NCBI RefSeq assembly: GCF_030687495.1
Contig: NZ_CP117435.1
Location: 4,716,501 to 4,780,500, forward strand
DNA length: 64,000 nt
Reading direction: 5' to 3'
DNA from: Pseudomonas sp. FP453
GTDB taxonomy: Bacteria > Pseudomonadota > Gammaproteobacteria > Pseudomonadales > Pseudomonadaceae
The notes under the pieces are model-generated. The model did no database searches. It saw only the letters and a list, made by a program, of their open reading frames with translations, and was not told the origin of the DNA. The translations under genes and the position numbers were made by a program. Numbering within the stretch: position 1 is the first letter of the stretch; each line of letters starts with the position of its first letter. Below, one piece after another: positions 30,902-41,382 of the stretch.

Positions 30902-33900
30902 ATGGCCACCCCCACCTCCGACCAACCCGATAGCCATTACCGGCCGCTGCATACCGGTATTCCCGCCTGGCTGGGCCAGGCGTCAACCACCAAGCGCCAA
31001 GCCCTGTCCCGCAGCAAACCGCAGCCGTTCCAGGCAAACGCCACGCAACACGCCGAACTCAAGCGCCTCAACGGCGTGCACTGGAACGCCCAGAATGCCG
31101 TGGACGACGCCCTGCGACACGTGCAAGGCCCCCAGGCCTTTGCGCGCACGGTGCTTGAAGACGCACTGCTGACCCAATTCAGCCTGGACCTGGACAGCGC
31201 CGCCGTTTACCTGCGCCTGTATATCCCGCTGAACGTGCCCTGGCTGTCGATCCCCTCCGGCGCGGCGCGCACCTGGACCGTGTCGCTGCTGGACGCCGCC
31301 CTGCACAACTTCGAACACGACGAAACCCTGGCGACGGCGTTCGAGCCCGACTCGACCTTCATCACCCGCCCGTCCGCCAGCGGCCAATTCGAGCCCCTGC
31401 CGGCGGTGCGCGAAAAACTCTCGATAGCCGCGTTCACGCGCCTGTGCCGCGAACTGGATATCGGCGCGCGCTACCAAGAATACTTACGCGAGCAACTGGG
31501 TCTGCGCGAGCCGGTGACCGGTGCGGTGTTGCAGCACAAGGTAGTGGCCAGCCAGAAAGCCGCTTTGCGTGCCGCGCTGCACCTGGCACGGATCCGCGGT
31601 GAAATTCAGGACGACTTCGCGCAACAGGTCGAAGGGTTGCTAGAGGGACGCGCCAGCCTGAAGCTCGGCGACTTCGCACTGCAATGCCATGACCTGCAAT
31701 TGATGGATGCACCACTCAGCGGCATCCTGCTGTTGGCGCCCGACCTGGAACGGAGCCGCTCGGTACAGCGCCTGGTGGCCTACGTGCCAGACGATCCCGT
31801 GCACCCGCTCAAGGAATACGCCTCGCCGCTGGCATTCAAGCAAGAACTGACCCGGCAACTGCGCGCGGAGGACTACCAGGCGTTTTTCAGCCGGTTTGTC
31901 AGCCACGAACACCGTGGCGCATTTTTCGCCAACCTGAGCCAACGCCTGGCGCGTATCACCTGGCACCCGCCCGAGCGTGGCAGCACCCTGGCACCCTGGC
32001 GCACGCAACCGACCGACGACCCCAAACTGCAATTTGTCGCCACGCCGGTCCCGGGCGATATCTGGACGCACCTCTACCAGCAAAAGCTCAACCGGATTCT
32101 CAACGATGCACGCACTCAGGCGGTCTCTACCGCCGAGGTTGACCGCAAGGCCCGCTGGGCGCGCTGGGATTCGTTCGTCAATGTAGCGTCTTCGGTTCTC
32201 AACGCGGCGCTGCTGATCGTCGCGCCGTTTATTCCAGGCCTGGGGGAGTTGATGCTCGGCTACATGGCCTATCAACTCCTCGATGAGATCTTCGAAGGTA
32301 TTGTCGATTGGACCGAAGGCCTGTCCCAGGAAGCCTTCGGGCATGTGATGAGTGTGCTGCAATCGTTGGTGCAACTCGGCGCATTTGCCGCCGGCAGCAC
32401 CATCGGCGCCGCCGAACTGCGCAAGGTGTTGCCGCAGGCAGTGCTGGCGTTTATCGACCGCTTCAAGCCTGTCACCCTCGCCAATGGCGCCAAGCGTTAC
32501 TGGAAACCGGACCTTGCCCCCTACCGGCACGACATGCCCCTGCCACCGCGCCTGGGCGTCGATTCCCTGGGCCTGCACCGGGTTCGCGGCGAACCGGTTC
32601 TACCTCTGGAGGGCCAGGTGTACACGGTGCGATCCGTGGCCGATGGCGAGCGCCATGTGATCACCCATCCGGCTCGCCCCGAAGCCTATACTCCGCGCCT
32701 GCAACACAACGGCGCCGGTGCCTGGCATACCGAATTGGACAACCCGCTGCAGTGGGACCGCCCAACCCTGTTGCGCCGCCTGGGCCATGAGGTCAGCGAG
32801 TTGAGCGCAGCCGATCGCGAGTTGGCGCTAGACATCAGCGGCGTCGATGACAACGCCCTGCGCAAGATGCATGTACGGGGCGAACCGGTGCCGCCGCTGC
32901 TGGACGACACCCTCAAACGCCTGCGCATCGACCGCAGCCTGCACACCCTGATCCAGCGCCTCAACAGCGACGATACGGCGGCCCATCAACAGATCGACCC
33001 CCAAGACCTGCTGCAACTGCTCACCACCTACGGCGACTGGCCCCGGACCCGACGCCTGCGCATACTCGACGCCGCGGGCAACACGGCCTGGGAGTTCGGC
33101 GATACCGACAGCCCCGTGGTGCAGATCCACGAAGCGCAACTGAATAACGGCGAGCTGCTCAAGACCTTGCTGCAAACCCTGAGCCCGGAAGAGATCCGCA
33201 CCCAATTCGGCGAACGCGCGGCCGACCCGCAGTTGAGCCTGGACAACCGCGTCAAGCAACTGCGCAAAAAGCTCGCGCGCCTGGCCGAGGCCCATCGCGG
33301 CGAACTGTTCGACTCGCGCTACGCCCAACTGCAAGTGACGGCGGACGCCGCCGCGCAACAGCTGGGCAAGAGCGCCACGGGGCTGCCGGGCAACATCGTC
33401 GCACACCTGCTGGACCACGCCAGCGCCAACGAATGGGATGAACTTGACCACCAACGCACACCGCCGCGTCTGGCAGATCTGGCCCGCGGCGCCCTGGCCG
33501 AGTTGCGCATCAACCGCGCCTACGAAGGCCTGGCACTGGCGGCGACGCCCAACCTCGACAGCGAGCGGCTGGCGCTGAACTCGCTGAAGATCCAGCCAGG
33601 CTGGTCGCCCGACTTGCGCCTCGAGGCCAGGCACCTCACCGCACAGGGGCAACTGTGGCTGAGCGTCGGCCCTGACGACACGCCGCTGCTACGCAGCCTG
33701 GTGCGCACTGCCGACGGCCGCTATGTACCCCACGATGAACAAGGCCCGCTGTCCGGCGAAACCGACCTGTACACCGCCATTCTCAATGCCCTGCCCGACA
33801 CCCAACGCGATGCCCTCGGCTTTGGCGTCAACCAGGGCCCCGCCCTGCACCAACGGCTGCGGCAACGCCCGCTGCCACGGGAGGAATTGCGCCAAGTGCT

Positions 33901-36769
33901 GGACACCCACGTGATCCACCCACCCACCCAGGAAACCTTGCGCCTGCTGGGAAGCGACGCCGGCTATCCGGTACAGGCCGCCCCCGCGCACACCCTGGAA
34001 CAACGCGCGCAGGCGCTGTACCCGGCGCTCAACACCCTCCAGATCAACGATTTGCTTACCCACCTGCACACCCAGCCTGGCGGCGCCGCCAATGGGCTGG
34101 CGGCATTGGCCGAGGAGTACCAGCAACTGGAGAACGACCTGGCGGCCTGGCGGCGCCAAGCACCCGCCCTGCACCCCGAAACCGGTGAGCGGCTGACGGC
34201 GGACGAACGGCGGGACGAGCGTCAGAACCGCCGCATGATCGCCAGAGAGTTGCGACGTTGCTGGCTCCGCGAAATAGACCTCGACGACTACTTTGACGAC
34301 CCCAGCGTCGATGGCTACAGCCTGCGCCTGGATTACCCCACCCTCGGCGCACTACCGCAATTGAGTGCAAATTTCGACCACGTGTCGCTGCTGACGCTGA
34401 GCACCCATGCACACACCCCTGGTGTGCTTGCGTTTCTGGAGCGCTTCCAGCAACTGCGGCACCTGACAGTCAAAGGCGCCAACCTTGGTGGCGTGCCGGA
34501 CTTCGTGTTCAACCTGCCGCGCTTGAACTCCCTGAGCCTGAGCAGTTGCAACATCCGCCTGAGCCCCATCAGCGTGGCACGGATTGCCGCGTTACGGCGT
34601 CTTCAGTCTCTGGTCCTGCATGACAACCCCCTGGGCCTGACCCCCAGCGTCGCGGCCATACCCAACCTGATTCACCTCGACTTGTCGCATACCTTGATCG
34701 AGCACTTGCCAGATGGCTTGTTAAGTTGTCTGGAACTGCAAGTGGCGTTGTTCAACAACAACCGCATCCGCACGCTGCCGGCCGAGTTGTTTGAATTGCC
34801 CCCACGCCGGAGCGACTGTTTTTACTTCAGCCACAACCCGCTGTCGCAAGCGACGGTGGCGCAGATCAAGGCCTACTACCAGCGCCATGGCCTCACCTTC
34901 GGCGCCGACGCCTTCCACAGCGATTTACGCGATGCGCGCCGGTTGTACCCAAGCCTGACGATCGTGGAACTCAATCAACTGATCTACGACCTGCCCGGCA
35001 CGCTTGAAGCCGGCCAGGTCGAGTTGGCGCGCAGGGCTGCGGAGCTGACAACCTTGCAACAACAGCTCATGGAATGGGAGCAGGCCCCCGGTACCAGCCC
35101 GCAAGAGTTTGCACGGCGAATCGCGCTGCGCCTGTTGCTGGAACGCAGCTGGCGCCAAGAGATGGCGGCAGGCACCCGGCAACGCCACTCGCTGGTGATC
35201 CCCGCAAGCCTGGCTGGCGAACTGCCGTTGTTGAGCGCGTCGTTCAAGCACATCAACGGGCTGACGATTCAGGGCAAAAACGCGCCCATCGACGTCGATG
35301 GGTTTCTTGGCTGCTTCCCCGAGTTGCTGGGCCTGAGCCTCAATCACGTGGTACTCGGCGACATCCCCAGCGCCGTCTTCTCCCTGCCCAGGCTGGCGCT
35401 ACTGGACCTGGAGGGCTGCGCTCTGCGCCTTTCGACACGCAGTCGCACGAGCCTGGCGCACCTGGCCCTGCTCAAACACCTGGACTTGAGCGACAACCCG
35501 CTTGGCGAACCCGTGGACTTCAGCCAACTGAGCCACCTGTCCACCCTGAACTTGAGGGCCACAGGGCTCGGTGCAATCCCCCCTGGCCTGCTGGCTCAGG
35601 TCCCCCGCGAGCACGTAAACCTCAGCCAGAACCACATCGCGCATTTGCCTGCCGAGCTGTTTGCACTGCCTGCTCATGTCGGACGTGGGTTCTACCTGTC
35701 GGCCAACCCGCTGTCGCGTGAAGCGCTGGAACAGGTCAAGCGCTACTGCCAGCGCACCGAGGAGTGTTTCAACATCCAGGCGCCCACCGAGCAGCGCGAC
35801 TGGGCCCGGCGGCTCTACCCAAAAATGCACGAAGACGAGATAAACCGCCTGATCTTCGGGCTTCCCGGCGGGCTGGACAACACTGATAACGCGCTCAGTA
35901 CCCTGGAAGCCGACTACCAGCAACTGGTCGCCGACCTGCAACGCTGGGCAGACGATATCCCCACGGAACACCCGTTGGTGGGCGGTCCACTGGAGGACTT
36001 TCTGCGCGTCGAAGAGGAACTCAGGCGTCGCCACGTCAAGCGCAGGTTCGAGGAAGCCTGGCGCCGGGAAAGCCCGATCGATGACGAAAGCCTGGATGAG
36101 CGAACCACCCACCGAGTGGTACTCAACACGCCCATCATCGGCGCACTGCCGACGCTGAGCACGCGCATGAATCATGTAACCGCGTTCGACCTGCGAGGCG
36201 CCTTCACCCTCACCGAAATCGACGGCACGCTCAAAGCCTTCCCGGCCCTGCAAACCCTGATCGTCAGCCATTGCACACTCGACGCGATACCGCCGGCGGT
36301 ATTCTCGCTGCACAACCTGACCAGCCTTGATCTGTCCCACTGCGAGATACGACTGACCCCCGCCACAGCCCTCGCGGTAGGTGACCTCAGCACCCTTGAA
36401 TACCTGGACTTGAGCAACAACCCGCTGGGTAACGCGCCGGACGTGAGCCGCCTGCACCAATTGAGCTCACTGCACCTGCCCAACACGCAGATCAATGCCC
36501 TGCCCGCCGGGGTGTTCCAACTGAGTGATTTGCAGACGCTGGACTTGAGCAATAACCAGCTGCACGACCTTCCTGACGATTTTCTGGCAATGCATCAGGT
36601 ATTCGACGACGACAGTGATTTCAGGGGCAACCCCTGGTCACAGGAAAGCCTCAGGCGTATGCGCGAGTACTACCTGCACACCGGGGTTTTCTTCCAGATT
36701 CCGCAGGTCACCGTGAACGGCACCGGCGTCACGCTGGCGCCACTGCCGGAGGAAGCGCTGGAGGAATAA
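30902..36769 (+). CDS. giant toxin-like protein: dermonecrotic-type N-terminus and three LRR blocks
   Basis: This is a 1955-residue protein without an N-terminal signal peptide. Residues 1-~1130 resemble the large N-terminal region of Pseudomonas dermonecrotic-toxin-like (DUF6543-type) proteins and contain hydrophobic helices at ~424-510 (VLNAALLIVAPFIPGLGELM, LVQLGAFAAGSTIGAAEL). Then follow three cassettes, each made of a helical linker (LYPxLxxxxIN/NQL...YQQL...) and a block of leucine-rich repeats (~1145-1320, ~1433-1620, ~1740-1930; LDLSNNPLG pattern). Related proteins usually end in a NEL ubiquitin-ligase domain with a catalytic CxD; here the protein stops right after the third block. 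An effector or contact toxin role is inferred. It lies convergent to argR with a 3-bp gap. Confidence 0.75.
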   Translation: MATPTSDQPDSHYRPLHTGIPAWLGQASTTKRQALSRSKPQPFQANATQHAELKRLNGVHWNAQNAVDDALRHVQGPQAFARTVLEDALLTQFSLDLDSAAVYLRLYIPLNVPWLSIPSGAARTWTVSLLDAALHNFEHDETLATAFEPDSTFITRPSASGQFEPLPAVREKLSIAAFTRLCRELDIGARYQEYLREQLGLREPVTGAVLQHKVVASQKAALRAALHLARIRGEIQDDFAQQVEGLLEGRASLKLGDFALQCHDLQLMDAPLSGILLLAPDLERSRSVQRLVAYVPDDPVHPLKEYASPLAFKQELTRQLRAEDYQAFFSRFVSHEHRGAFFANLSQRLARITWHPPERGSTLAPWRTQPTDDPKLQFVATPVPGDIWTHLYQQKLNRILNDARTQAVSTAEVDRKARWARWDSFVNVASSVLNAALLIVAPFIPGLGELMLGYMAYQLLDEIFEGIVDWTEGLSQEAFGHVMSVLQSLVQLGAFAAGSTIGAAELRKVLPQAVLAFIDRFKPVTLANGAKRYWKPDLAPYRHDMPLPPRLGVDSLGLHRVRGEPVLPLEGQVYTVRSVADGERHVITHPARPEAYTPRLQHNGAGAWHTELDNPLQWDRPTLLRRLGHEVSELSAADRELALDISGVDDNALRKMHVRGEPVPPLLDDTLKRLRIDRSLHTLIQRLNSDDTAAHQQIDPQDLLQLLTTYGDWPRTRRLRILDAAGNTAWEFGDTDSPVVQIHEAQLNNGELLKTLLQTLSPEEIRTQFGERAADPQLSLDNRVKQLRKKLARLAEAHRGELFDSRYAQLQVTADAAAQQLGKSATGLPGNIVAHLLDHASANEWDELDHQRTPPRLADLARGALAELRINRAYEGLALAATPNLDSERLALNSLKIQPGWSPDLRLEARHLTAQGQLWLSVGPDDTPLLRSLVRTADGRYVPHDEQGPLSGETDLYTAILNALPDTQRDALGFGVNQGPALHQRLRQRPLPREELRQVLDTHVIHPPTQETLRLLGSDAGYPVQAAPAHTLEQRAQALYPALNTLQINDLLTHLHTQPGGAANGLAALAEEYQQLENDLAAWRRQAPALHPETGERLTADERRDERQNRRMIARELRRCWLREIDLDDYFDDPSVDGYSLRLDYPTLGALPQLSANFDHVSLLTLSTHAHTPGVLAFLERFQQLRHLTVKGANLGGVPDFVFNLPRLNSLSLSSCNIRLSPISVARIAALRRLQSLVLHDNPLGLTPSVAAIPNLIHLDLSHTLIEHLPDGLLSCLELQVALFNNNRIRTLPAELFELPPRRSDCFYFSHNPLSQATVAQIKAYYQRHGLTFGADAFHSDLRDARRLYPSLTIVELNQLIYDLPGTLEAGQVELARRAAELTTLQQQLMEWEQAPGTSPQEFARRIALRLLLERSWRQEMAAGTRQRHSLVIPASLAGELPLLSASFKHINGLTIQGKNAPIDVDGFLGCFPELLGLSLNHVVLGDIPSAVFSLPRLALLDLEGCALRLSTRSRTSLAHLALLKHLDLSDNPLGEPVDFSQLSHLSTLNLRATGLGAIPPGLLAQVPREHVNLSQNHIAHLPAELFALPAHVGRGFYLSANPLSREALEQVKRYCQRTEECFNIQAPTEQRDWARRLYPKMHEDEINRLIFGLPGGLDNTDNALSTLEADYQQLVADLQRWADDIPTEHPLVGGPLEDFLRVEEELRRRHVKRRFEEAWRRESPIDDESLDERTTHRVVLNTPIIGALPTLSTRMNHVTAFDLRGAFTLTEIDGTLKAFPALQTLIVSHCTLDAIPPAVFSLHNLTSLDLSHCEIRLTPATALAVGDLSTLEYLDLSNNPLGNAPDVSRLHQLSSLHLPNTQINALPAGVFQLSDLQTLDLSNNQLHDLPDDFLAMHQVFDDDSDFRGNPWSQESLRRMREYYLHTGVFFQIPQVTVNGTGVTLAPLPEEALEE

Positions 36770-36772
36770 CGC

Positions 36773-37753
36773 CTAGCCTCGCTCAGCCGGCACCGATGAC
36801 AATTCGAACGGGCTGCTGCTGCGTCGCTGGTTGCGGTCTTCACGGGGGGTGGCGCCGAAGAAATTGCGGTAGGCGCTGGAGAAGTGCGGCCCCGAAGAGA
36901 AGCCGCACGACAGGCCGATCTGGATAATCGACTTGCTGGTTTGCATCAGCATCTGGCGCGCCTTGTTCAGGCGCAGTTCCAGGTAGTACTGGCTGGGGAC
37001 GCGATTGAGATACTGCTTGAAGATGCGTTCGAGTTGTCGTCGCGACACACAGACGTGCTGGGCGATTTCGTCGGTGGTCAGCGGCTCTTCGATATTCGCT
37101 TCCATCAACAGAACGGCCTGGGTCAGCTTCGGATGGCTGGAGCCCAGGCGGTTTTGCAGGGGAATGCGCTGGCGCTCGCCGCCTTCGCGGATGCGTTCCA
37201 CCACCAGCTCCTCGGAGACCGCACCGGCCAGCTCGGCGCCGTGGTCACGGGCCAGCACGGCCAGCAGCAGGTCGAGTACCGACATGCCACCGCAGGCGGT
37301 GAGGCGGTCGCGGTCCCAATCGAACAGATGGCTGGTGGCGATGACCTTGGGGAAGCGCTCGGCAAAATCGTCCTGCCAGCGCCAGTGCACGGCGGCGCGG
37401 TAGCCGTCCAGCAGGCCGAGCTGGGCCAGCGGGTAGACACCGGCCGACAAACCGCCGATCACACAGCCCGCCCGCACCAGTTGCTTGAGGGCAGCGCTGA
37501 GCTGGGAAGCGATGGCAGCCGGGGGCTCGTCCGCCAGCAGGAACAGTTTCTGGAAGCCTTCCAGCTTGCCGGCCCACGGCTCGCCCGGCAGTTGCCATGC
37601 GCCCTCGATGGACGGCTCGGCGAGCAGGAACGACAGCTCGTAGACCACATCCGGATGCACCCGCTGAGCAACGCGCAAGGCCTCCTCAGCCAGCGCAAGC
37701 GTGAGTGCTTTTGTGCTGGGCCAAATCAGGAAACCAATTTTATGGGCGGTCAT
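36773..37753 (-). CDS. argR: ArgR, AraC-family arginine regulator
   Basis: This 326-residue protein has a GATase1-like (GlxA type) sensor domain (1-~195; IGGLSAGVYPLAQLGLLDGY, TACGGMSVLDLLLAVLA) and a C-terminal AraC HTH pair (~215-315; SRRQLERIFKQYLNRVPSQY, IQIGLSCGFSSGPHFSSAYR). In P. aeruginosa the arginine-responsive ArgR of this type activates aot and aru and represses biosynthetic genes. It is the last gene of the aot operon by synteny, so its amount rises with arginine. Confidence 0.95.
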   Translation of the reverse strand: MTAHKIGFLIWPSTKALTLALAEEALRVAQRVHPDVVYELSFLLAEPSIEGAWQLPGEPWAGKLEGFQKLFLLADEPPAAIASQLSAALKQLVRAGCVIGGLSAGVYPLAQLGLLDGYRAAVHWRWQDDFAERFPKVIATSHLFDWDRDRLTACGGMSVLDLLLAVLARDHGAELAGAVSEELVVERIREGGERQRIPLQNRLGSSHPKLTQAVLLMEANIEEPLTTDEIAQHVCVSRRQLERIFKQYLNRVPSQYYLELRLNKARQMLMQTSKSIIQIGLSCGFSSGPHFSSAYRNFFGATPREDRNQRRSSSPFELSSVPAERG

Positions 37754-37847
37754 GGAGTGCTATCCGAAGCCAGTAACGGTAATGAAGACAGGGGCTAATG
37801 CTAGCCCGTAAACCAACACAAATCTTAAAAGCTGATGAGTTTCCAAA

Positions 37848-37937
37848 TGTGGGAGCTGGCTTGCCTGCGATAGCGGTGGGTCAGTTGGCACATGTGTTTC
37901 TGACACACCGCCATCGCAGGCAAGCCAGCTCCCACAG
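37848..37937. repeat. REPIN (GCTGG type) between aotP and argR
   Basis: TGTGGGAGCTGGCTTGCCTG and its reverse complement, about 42 bp apart, in the 247-bp gap upstream of argR. No other gene is seen in the gap. Confidence 0.9.
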
Positions 37938-38000
37938 GGATCGAGGCCAGCTTTCAGGCTACAAAGCATGCACTAATTCAGTGCACAAAAGCAGCCTTGA

Positions 38001-38765
38001 TTATTTCAAGCTACCGGACAAGAACTGCTGCAAACGCTCGGACTGCGGGTTCACCAGCACTTCACGCGGGTTGCCGCGCTCTTCGACGATGCCTTTGTGC
38101 AAGAACACCAACTGGTTCGACACTTCGCGGGCAAAGCCCATTTCGTGGGTCACCACCACCATGGTGCGGCCTTCCTGGGCCAGGTCCTGCATCACCTTGA
38201 GCACTTCGCCGACCAGTTCGGGGTCGAGGGCCGAGGTGGGTTCGTCAAACAGCATCACTTCCGGTTCCATCGCCAGGGCACGGGCAATCGCCACGCGTTG
38301 CTGCTCGCCACCGGACATATGCCCGGGGAACGCATCCTTGCGATGGCCCACGCCGACTTTGGCCAGGTAGTGCTCGGCCTTTTCACGGGCGTCTTTTTTC
38401 GACATGCCCAGCACGTGCACCGGCGCTTCCATCACGTTTTCCAACGCGGTCATATGCGACCACAGGTTGAAATGCTGGAACACCATGGACAGGCGCGAAC
38501 GCATGCGCTGCAGCTGTTTAGGGTCGGCGGCCTTCATGGCGCCGTCCTTGTTGGCCACCAGTTTCAGCTCTTCGTTGTTCAGCAGGATCTTGCCGGCGTG
38601 GGGTTGCTCCAGCAGGTTGATGCAGCGCAAAAAGGTACTTTTGCCCGAACCGCTGGAGCCGATGATGCTGATCACATCACCGGCTGCGGCGGCCAGGGAC
38701 ACGCCTTTGAGCACTTCATGACTGCCATAGCGTTTATGCAGGTCTTGGACTTCAAGTTTGTACAT
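38001..38765 (-). CDS. aotP: arginine/ornithine ABC transporter ATP-binding protein
   Basis: This 254-residue ABC ATPase of the polar amino acid type has Walker [11 protein letters not shown], signature [15 protein letters not shown], Walker [14 protein letters not shown] and the switch H in [10 protein letters not shown]. It powers import through AotQ/AotM of arginine and ornithine bound by AotJ. Start 38765 ([14 protein letters not shown]) fits the family. Confidence 0.95.
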   Translation of the reverse strand: MYKLEVQDLHKRYGSHEVLKGVSLAAAAGDVISIIGSSGSGKSTFLRCINLLEQPHAGKILLNNEELKLVANKDGAMKAADPKQLQRMRSRLSMVFQHFNLWSHMTALENVMEAPVHVLGMSKKDAREKAEHYLAKVGVGHRKDAFPGHMSGGEQQRVAIARALAMEPEVMLFDEPTSALDPELVGEVLKVMQDLAQEGRTMVVVTHEMGFAREVSNQLVFLHKGIVEERGNPREVLVNPQSERLQQFLSGSLK

Positions 38766-38792
38766 GCGGTCGGTTCTCACAAAAACAGTGGG

Positions 38793-39905
38793 TCAGTCAT
38801 TCAGCAAATTGCCATGGCGCAGGACTTCACGCCCCGCCACCTTGGCCAGCCAAAAACCTGCTTGGGCATAGCGCAGCCGTTCGACGGCAAACAACACCCC
38901 GGCCGTGCTGGCGCAGACAATGCTGACCTGATCGGACAAGGGATCAATCACTTCAAAAATCGGTTCGCCCGCTTCAACCCAACAGCCCGGCGAGCGCAGG
39001 AAACTGATAACACCGGCATGGGGCGCATACAGCATTTCCGTGCCCTCGAATGGCATGCCCTCGCACGGCTCGTGCTGCGGCGCGGGCCAATCGCCCTTGA
39101 TCAAGCCTTGTTCGGCGAGAAAGGCCAGGATGCCTTCGGCGTGGAAGATCGCGGCATCCCGCCCCGTGTCAGATTGCCCGCCCAATTCCAGGGTAGTGGC
39201 CATGCACGCCAACGGGATCTGTGCGTCCGGGAACAAGCCGGACAAACGCAACCAAGGCGTCGAGCACGCTTCATCAAACGAACTGCCGCCGGAGTCCTCC
39301 GCCAGCAGGCCGACTTTCACATTCAAATGCGCCGCGAGTGAGCGCCACTGCGGCCAGTGCTGCGGCAGCGCGTACATATGCAGCGCGGCTTCGCAGTCAC
39401 AATGCAGGTCGAGCACCACATCGGCAGTGCAGGCATGGCTCAGCAAGAGGCGCTGCATGCCTTGCAGTTGGCTGCTTGGCGCAGGCAACGCGTGCAGTGC
39501 ATCCTGCATCGCCTGACGGATCAATCGCACATTGGCGCGGGGATCATCGCCGAGCTTGCCGTCGAGCAGCGCCGCAACCGGTTCGCTCAACTCCGCAAAA
39601 TCGCGGTTGAAATTCTTGCCGCTACCCACCTCGAAACGCCCCTGATGGCTGCCTTGCAGCAACTGGCCAAGGCCCATTGGGTTGGCCACTGGCACCAGCT
39701 CGATCACGCCGTTGAGGGCGCCTTGCTGTTCCAGTTCGGTGAGGCGTTTTTTCAGCTCCCAGGCGGCACGCATGCCGGGCAATTCATCGGCGTGCAGGCT
39801 GGCCTGGATATAGGCCTTGCGCTCGCCCTTGCCGAAGCGGAACACGCTCAGCTGGCGCTCGCAGCCCAGGTGGCCCCAGGGCAACAGATGATCGATACGT
39901 TCCAT
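38793..39905 (-). CDS. aotO: succinylglutamate desuccinylase/aspartoacylase-family protein AotO
   Basis: This 370-residue protein of the M14-like AstE/AspA family has zinc-site motifs QASLHADELPGMRAAWEL (H and E) and VLDLHCDCEAALHMY (H). In P. aeruginosa the homologous aotO lies inside the aot operon and is not needed for uptake; its substrate is unknown. It sits between the permease aotM (1 bp apart) and aotP. Confidence 0.85.
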   Translation of the reverse strand: MERIDHLLPWGHLGCERQLSVFRFGKGERKAYIQASLHADELPGMRAAWELKKRLTELEQQGALNGVIELVPVANPMGLGQLLQGSHQGRFEVGSGKNFNRDFAELSEPVAALLDGKLGDDPRANVRLIRQAMQDALHALPAPSSQLQGMQRLLLSHACTADVVLDLHCDCEAALHMYALPQHWPQWRSLAAHLNVKVGLLAEDSGGSSFDEACSTPWLRLSGLFPDAQIPLACMATTLELGGQSDTGRDAAIFHAEGILAFLAEQGLIKGDWPAPQHEPCEGMPFEGTEMLYAPHAGVISFLRSPGCWVEAGEPIFEVIDPLSDQVSIVCASTAGVLFAVERLRYAQAGFWLAKVAGREVLRHGNLLND

Positions 39906-39906
39906 C

Positions 39907-40605
39907 TCAATGCTTCCGTGGAGCCAGGTAGCTCAGCCAGCGGCGCTCGGCCAACTTGAACAGGCGCACCAGGATAAAGGTCAGGCACAGGTAGAACACG
40001 CCGGCGGTGATGTAGGCTTCGAACGGCAGGTAGAACTGGGCGTTCACCGTGCGTGCGGCACCGGTGATATCGATCAGGGTGACGATGGAGGCCAGGCTGG
40101 TGGTCTGCAACATCATGATCACTTCGTTGCTGTACTGCGGCAGTGCGCGGCGCAGGGCCGACGGCAGCAGGATGCGGCGGTACAGCTTGTAGCGCGACAT
40201 GCCCATGGCCTTGGCCGCTTCGATTTCGCCATTGGGCGTGGCCTTGAGGCTACCGGCGATGATTTCGGCGGTGTAGGCGCTGGTGTTGATCGCAAACGCC
40301 AGGCACGCGCAGAAGGTGGCACTGGACAGCAGCGGCCACAGGAAGCTTTCGCGTACCGCTTCGAACTGGGCCAGGCCGTAGTAGATCAGGAACAGCTGCA
40401 CCAGCATCGGCGTACCGCGGATCACGTAGGTAAACAGCCAGGCTGCGCCGTTGACCACCGGCTGCTTGGACACCCGCATCAAGCCCAGGGGCAAGGCGGC
40501 GAGCAGGCCGAAGAACAGCGAGATGGCGAGCAGTTTCAGGGTGGTCAGCAGGCCGCCAAGGTACAGCGGCATGGCCTCCCAGATGACGTTGTAGTCGAAG
40601 ATCAT
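39907..40605 (-). CDS. aotM: arginine/ornithine ABC transporter permease AotM
   Basis: This 232-residue inner-membrane permease starts MIFDYNVIWEAMPLYLGGLL. It has about five membrane helices and the BPD EAA loop GEIEAAKAMGMSRYKLYRRI. It overlaps aotQ by 4 nt. It is the partner of AotQ and AotP. Confidence 0.93.
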   Translation of the reverse strand: MIFDYNVIWEAMPLYLGGLLTTLKLLAISLFFGLLAALPLGLMRVSKQPVVNGAAWLFTYVIRGTPMLVQLFLIYYGLAQFEAVRESFLWPLLSSATFCACLAFAINTSAYTAEIIAGSLKATPNGEIEAAKAMGMSRYKLYRRILLPSALRRALPQYSNEVIMMLQTTSLASIVTLIDITGAARTVNAQFYLPFEAYITAGVFYLCLTFILVRLFKLAERRWLSYLAPRKH

Positions 40606-41291
40606 AGATCAGCCGCCCTTACGCCTACCGAGTAGCGCTTCTCAAGGTGACGCAAGGCCAGCAACGACACACTGGTGATCACCAGGTACATCGCCGCCAC
40701 TGCGAGGAAGAAGGTAAAAGGCTCGCGGGTGGCGTCTGCCGCCTGCTTGGCCTTGAACATCATGTCTTGCAAACCCACCACCGAGATCAGCGCGGTGGCC
40801 TTGGTCAGTACCAGCCAGTTGTTGGTGAAACCAGGGATCGCCAGGCGGATCATCTGCGGCACCATCACCCGGAAAAACACCTGGAAACTGCTCATGCCAT
40901 ACGCAAGGCCGGCCTCGGCCTGGCCCTTGGGAATGGCCATGAAGGCGCCACGGAAGGTTTCCGAGAGGTAGGCGCCAAAGATGAAACCCAGGGTGCCGAT
41001 ACCGGCGGCCAAGGGGTTCAAGTCAATATAGTCGTCGTAGCCCAGCATCGGCGCGACGCGGTTGAGCAGGTCCTGGCCGCCGTAGAAAATCAGCAGGATC
41101 AGCACCAGGTCAGGGATCCCGCGGATCACCGTGGAGTACAAGTCACCCAGCCAGGCCAACCAGCGCACCGGCGACAGGCGTAACGCGACCCCGATCAGAC
41201 CCAGAACAATGGCCAAGGCCATGGACGACAAGGCGAGCTGAAGCGTCAACCATGCGCCATCGAGGATGACGGCCCCGTAGCCTTTCAACAT
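40602..41291 (-). CDS. aotQ: arginine/ornithine ABC transporter permease AotQ
   Basis: This 229-residue permease starts MLKGYGAVILDGAWLTLQLA. It has five predicted membrane helices and an EAA-type loop (QAEAGLAYGMSSFQVFFRVM). It is coupled to aotM by a 4-nt overlap and lies 91 bp downstream of the binding-protein gene. Confidence 0.93.
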   Translation of the reverse strand: MLKGYGAVILDGAWLTLQLALSSMALAIVLGLIGVALRLSPVRWLAWLGDLYSTVIRGIPDLVLILLIFYGGQDLLNRVAPMLGYDDYIDLNPLAAGIGTLGFIFGAYLSETFRGAFMAIPKGQAEAGLAYGMSSFQVFFRVMVPQMIRLAIPGFTNNWLVLTKATALISVVGLQDMMFKAKQAADATREPFTFFLAVAAMYLVITSVSLLALRHLEKRYSVGVRAADL

Positions 41292-41382
41292 GATTCAGGT
41301 CCTCGAAAAGGGGGATGAAAAAATGGCGCAAACCGCAGGAATTCTGTTGCTTGCGCCATTTCGGACAGACAGCTAGGACGAT

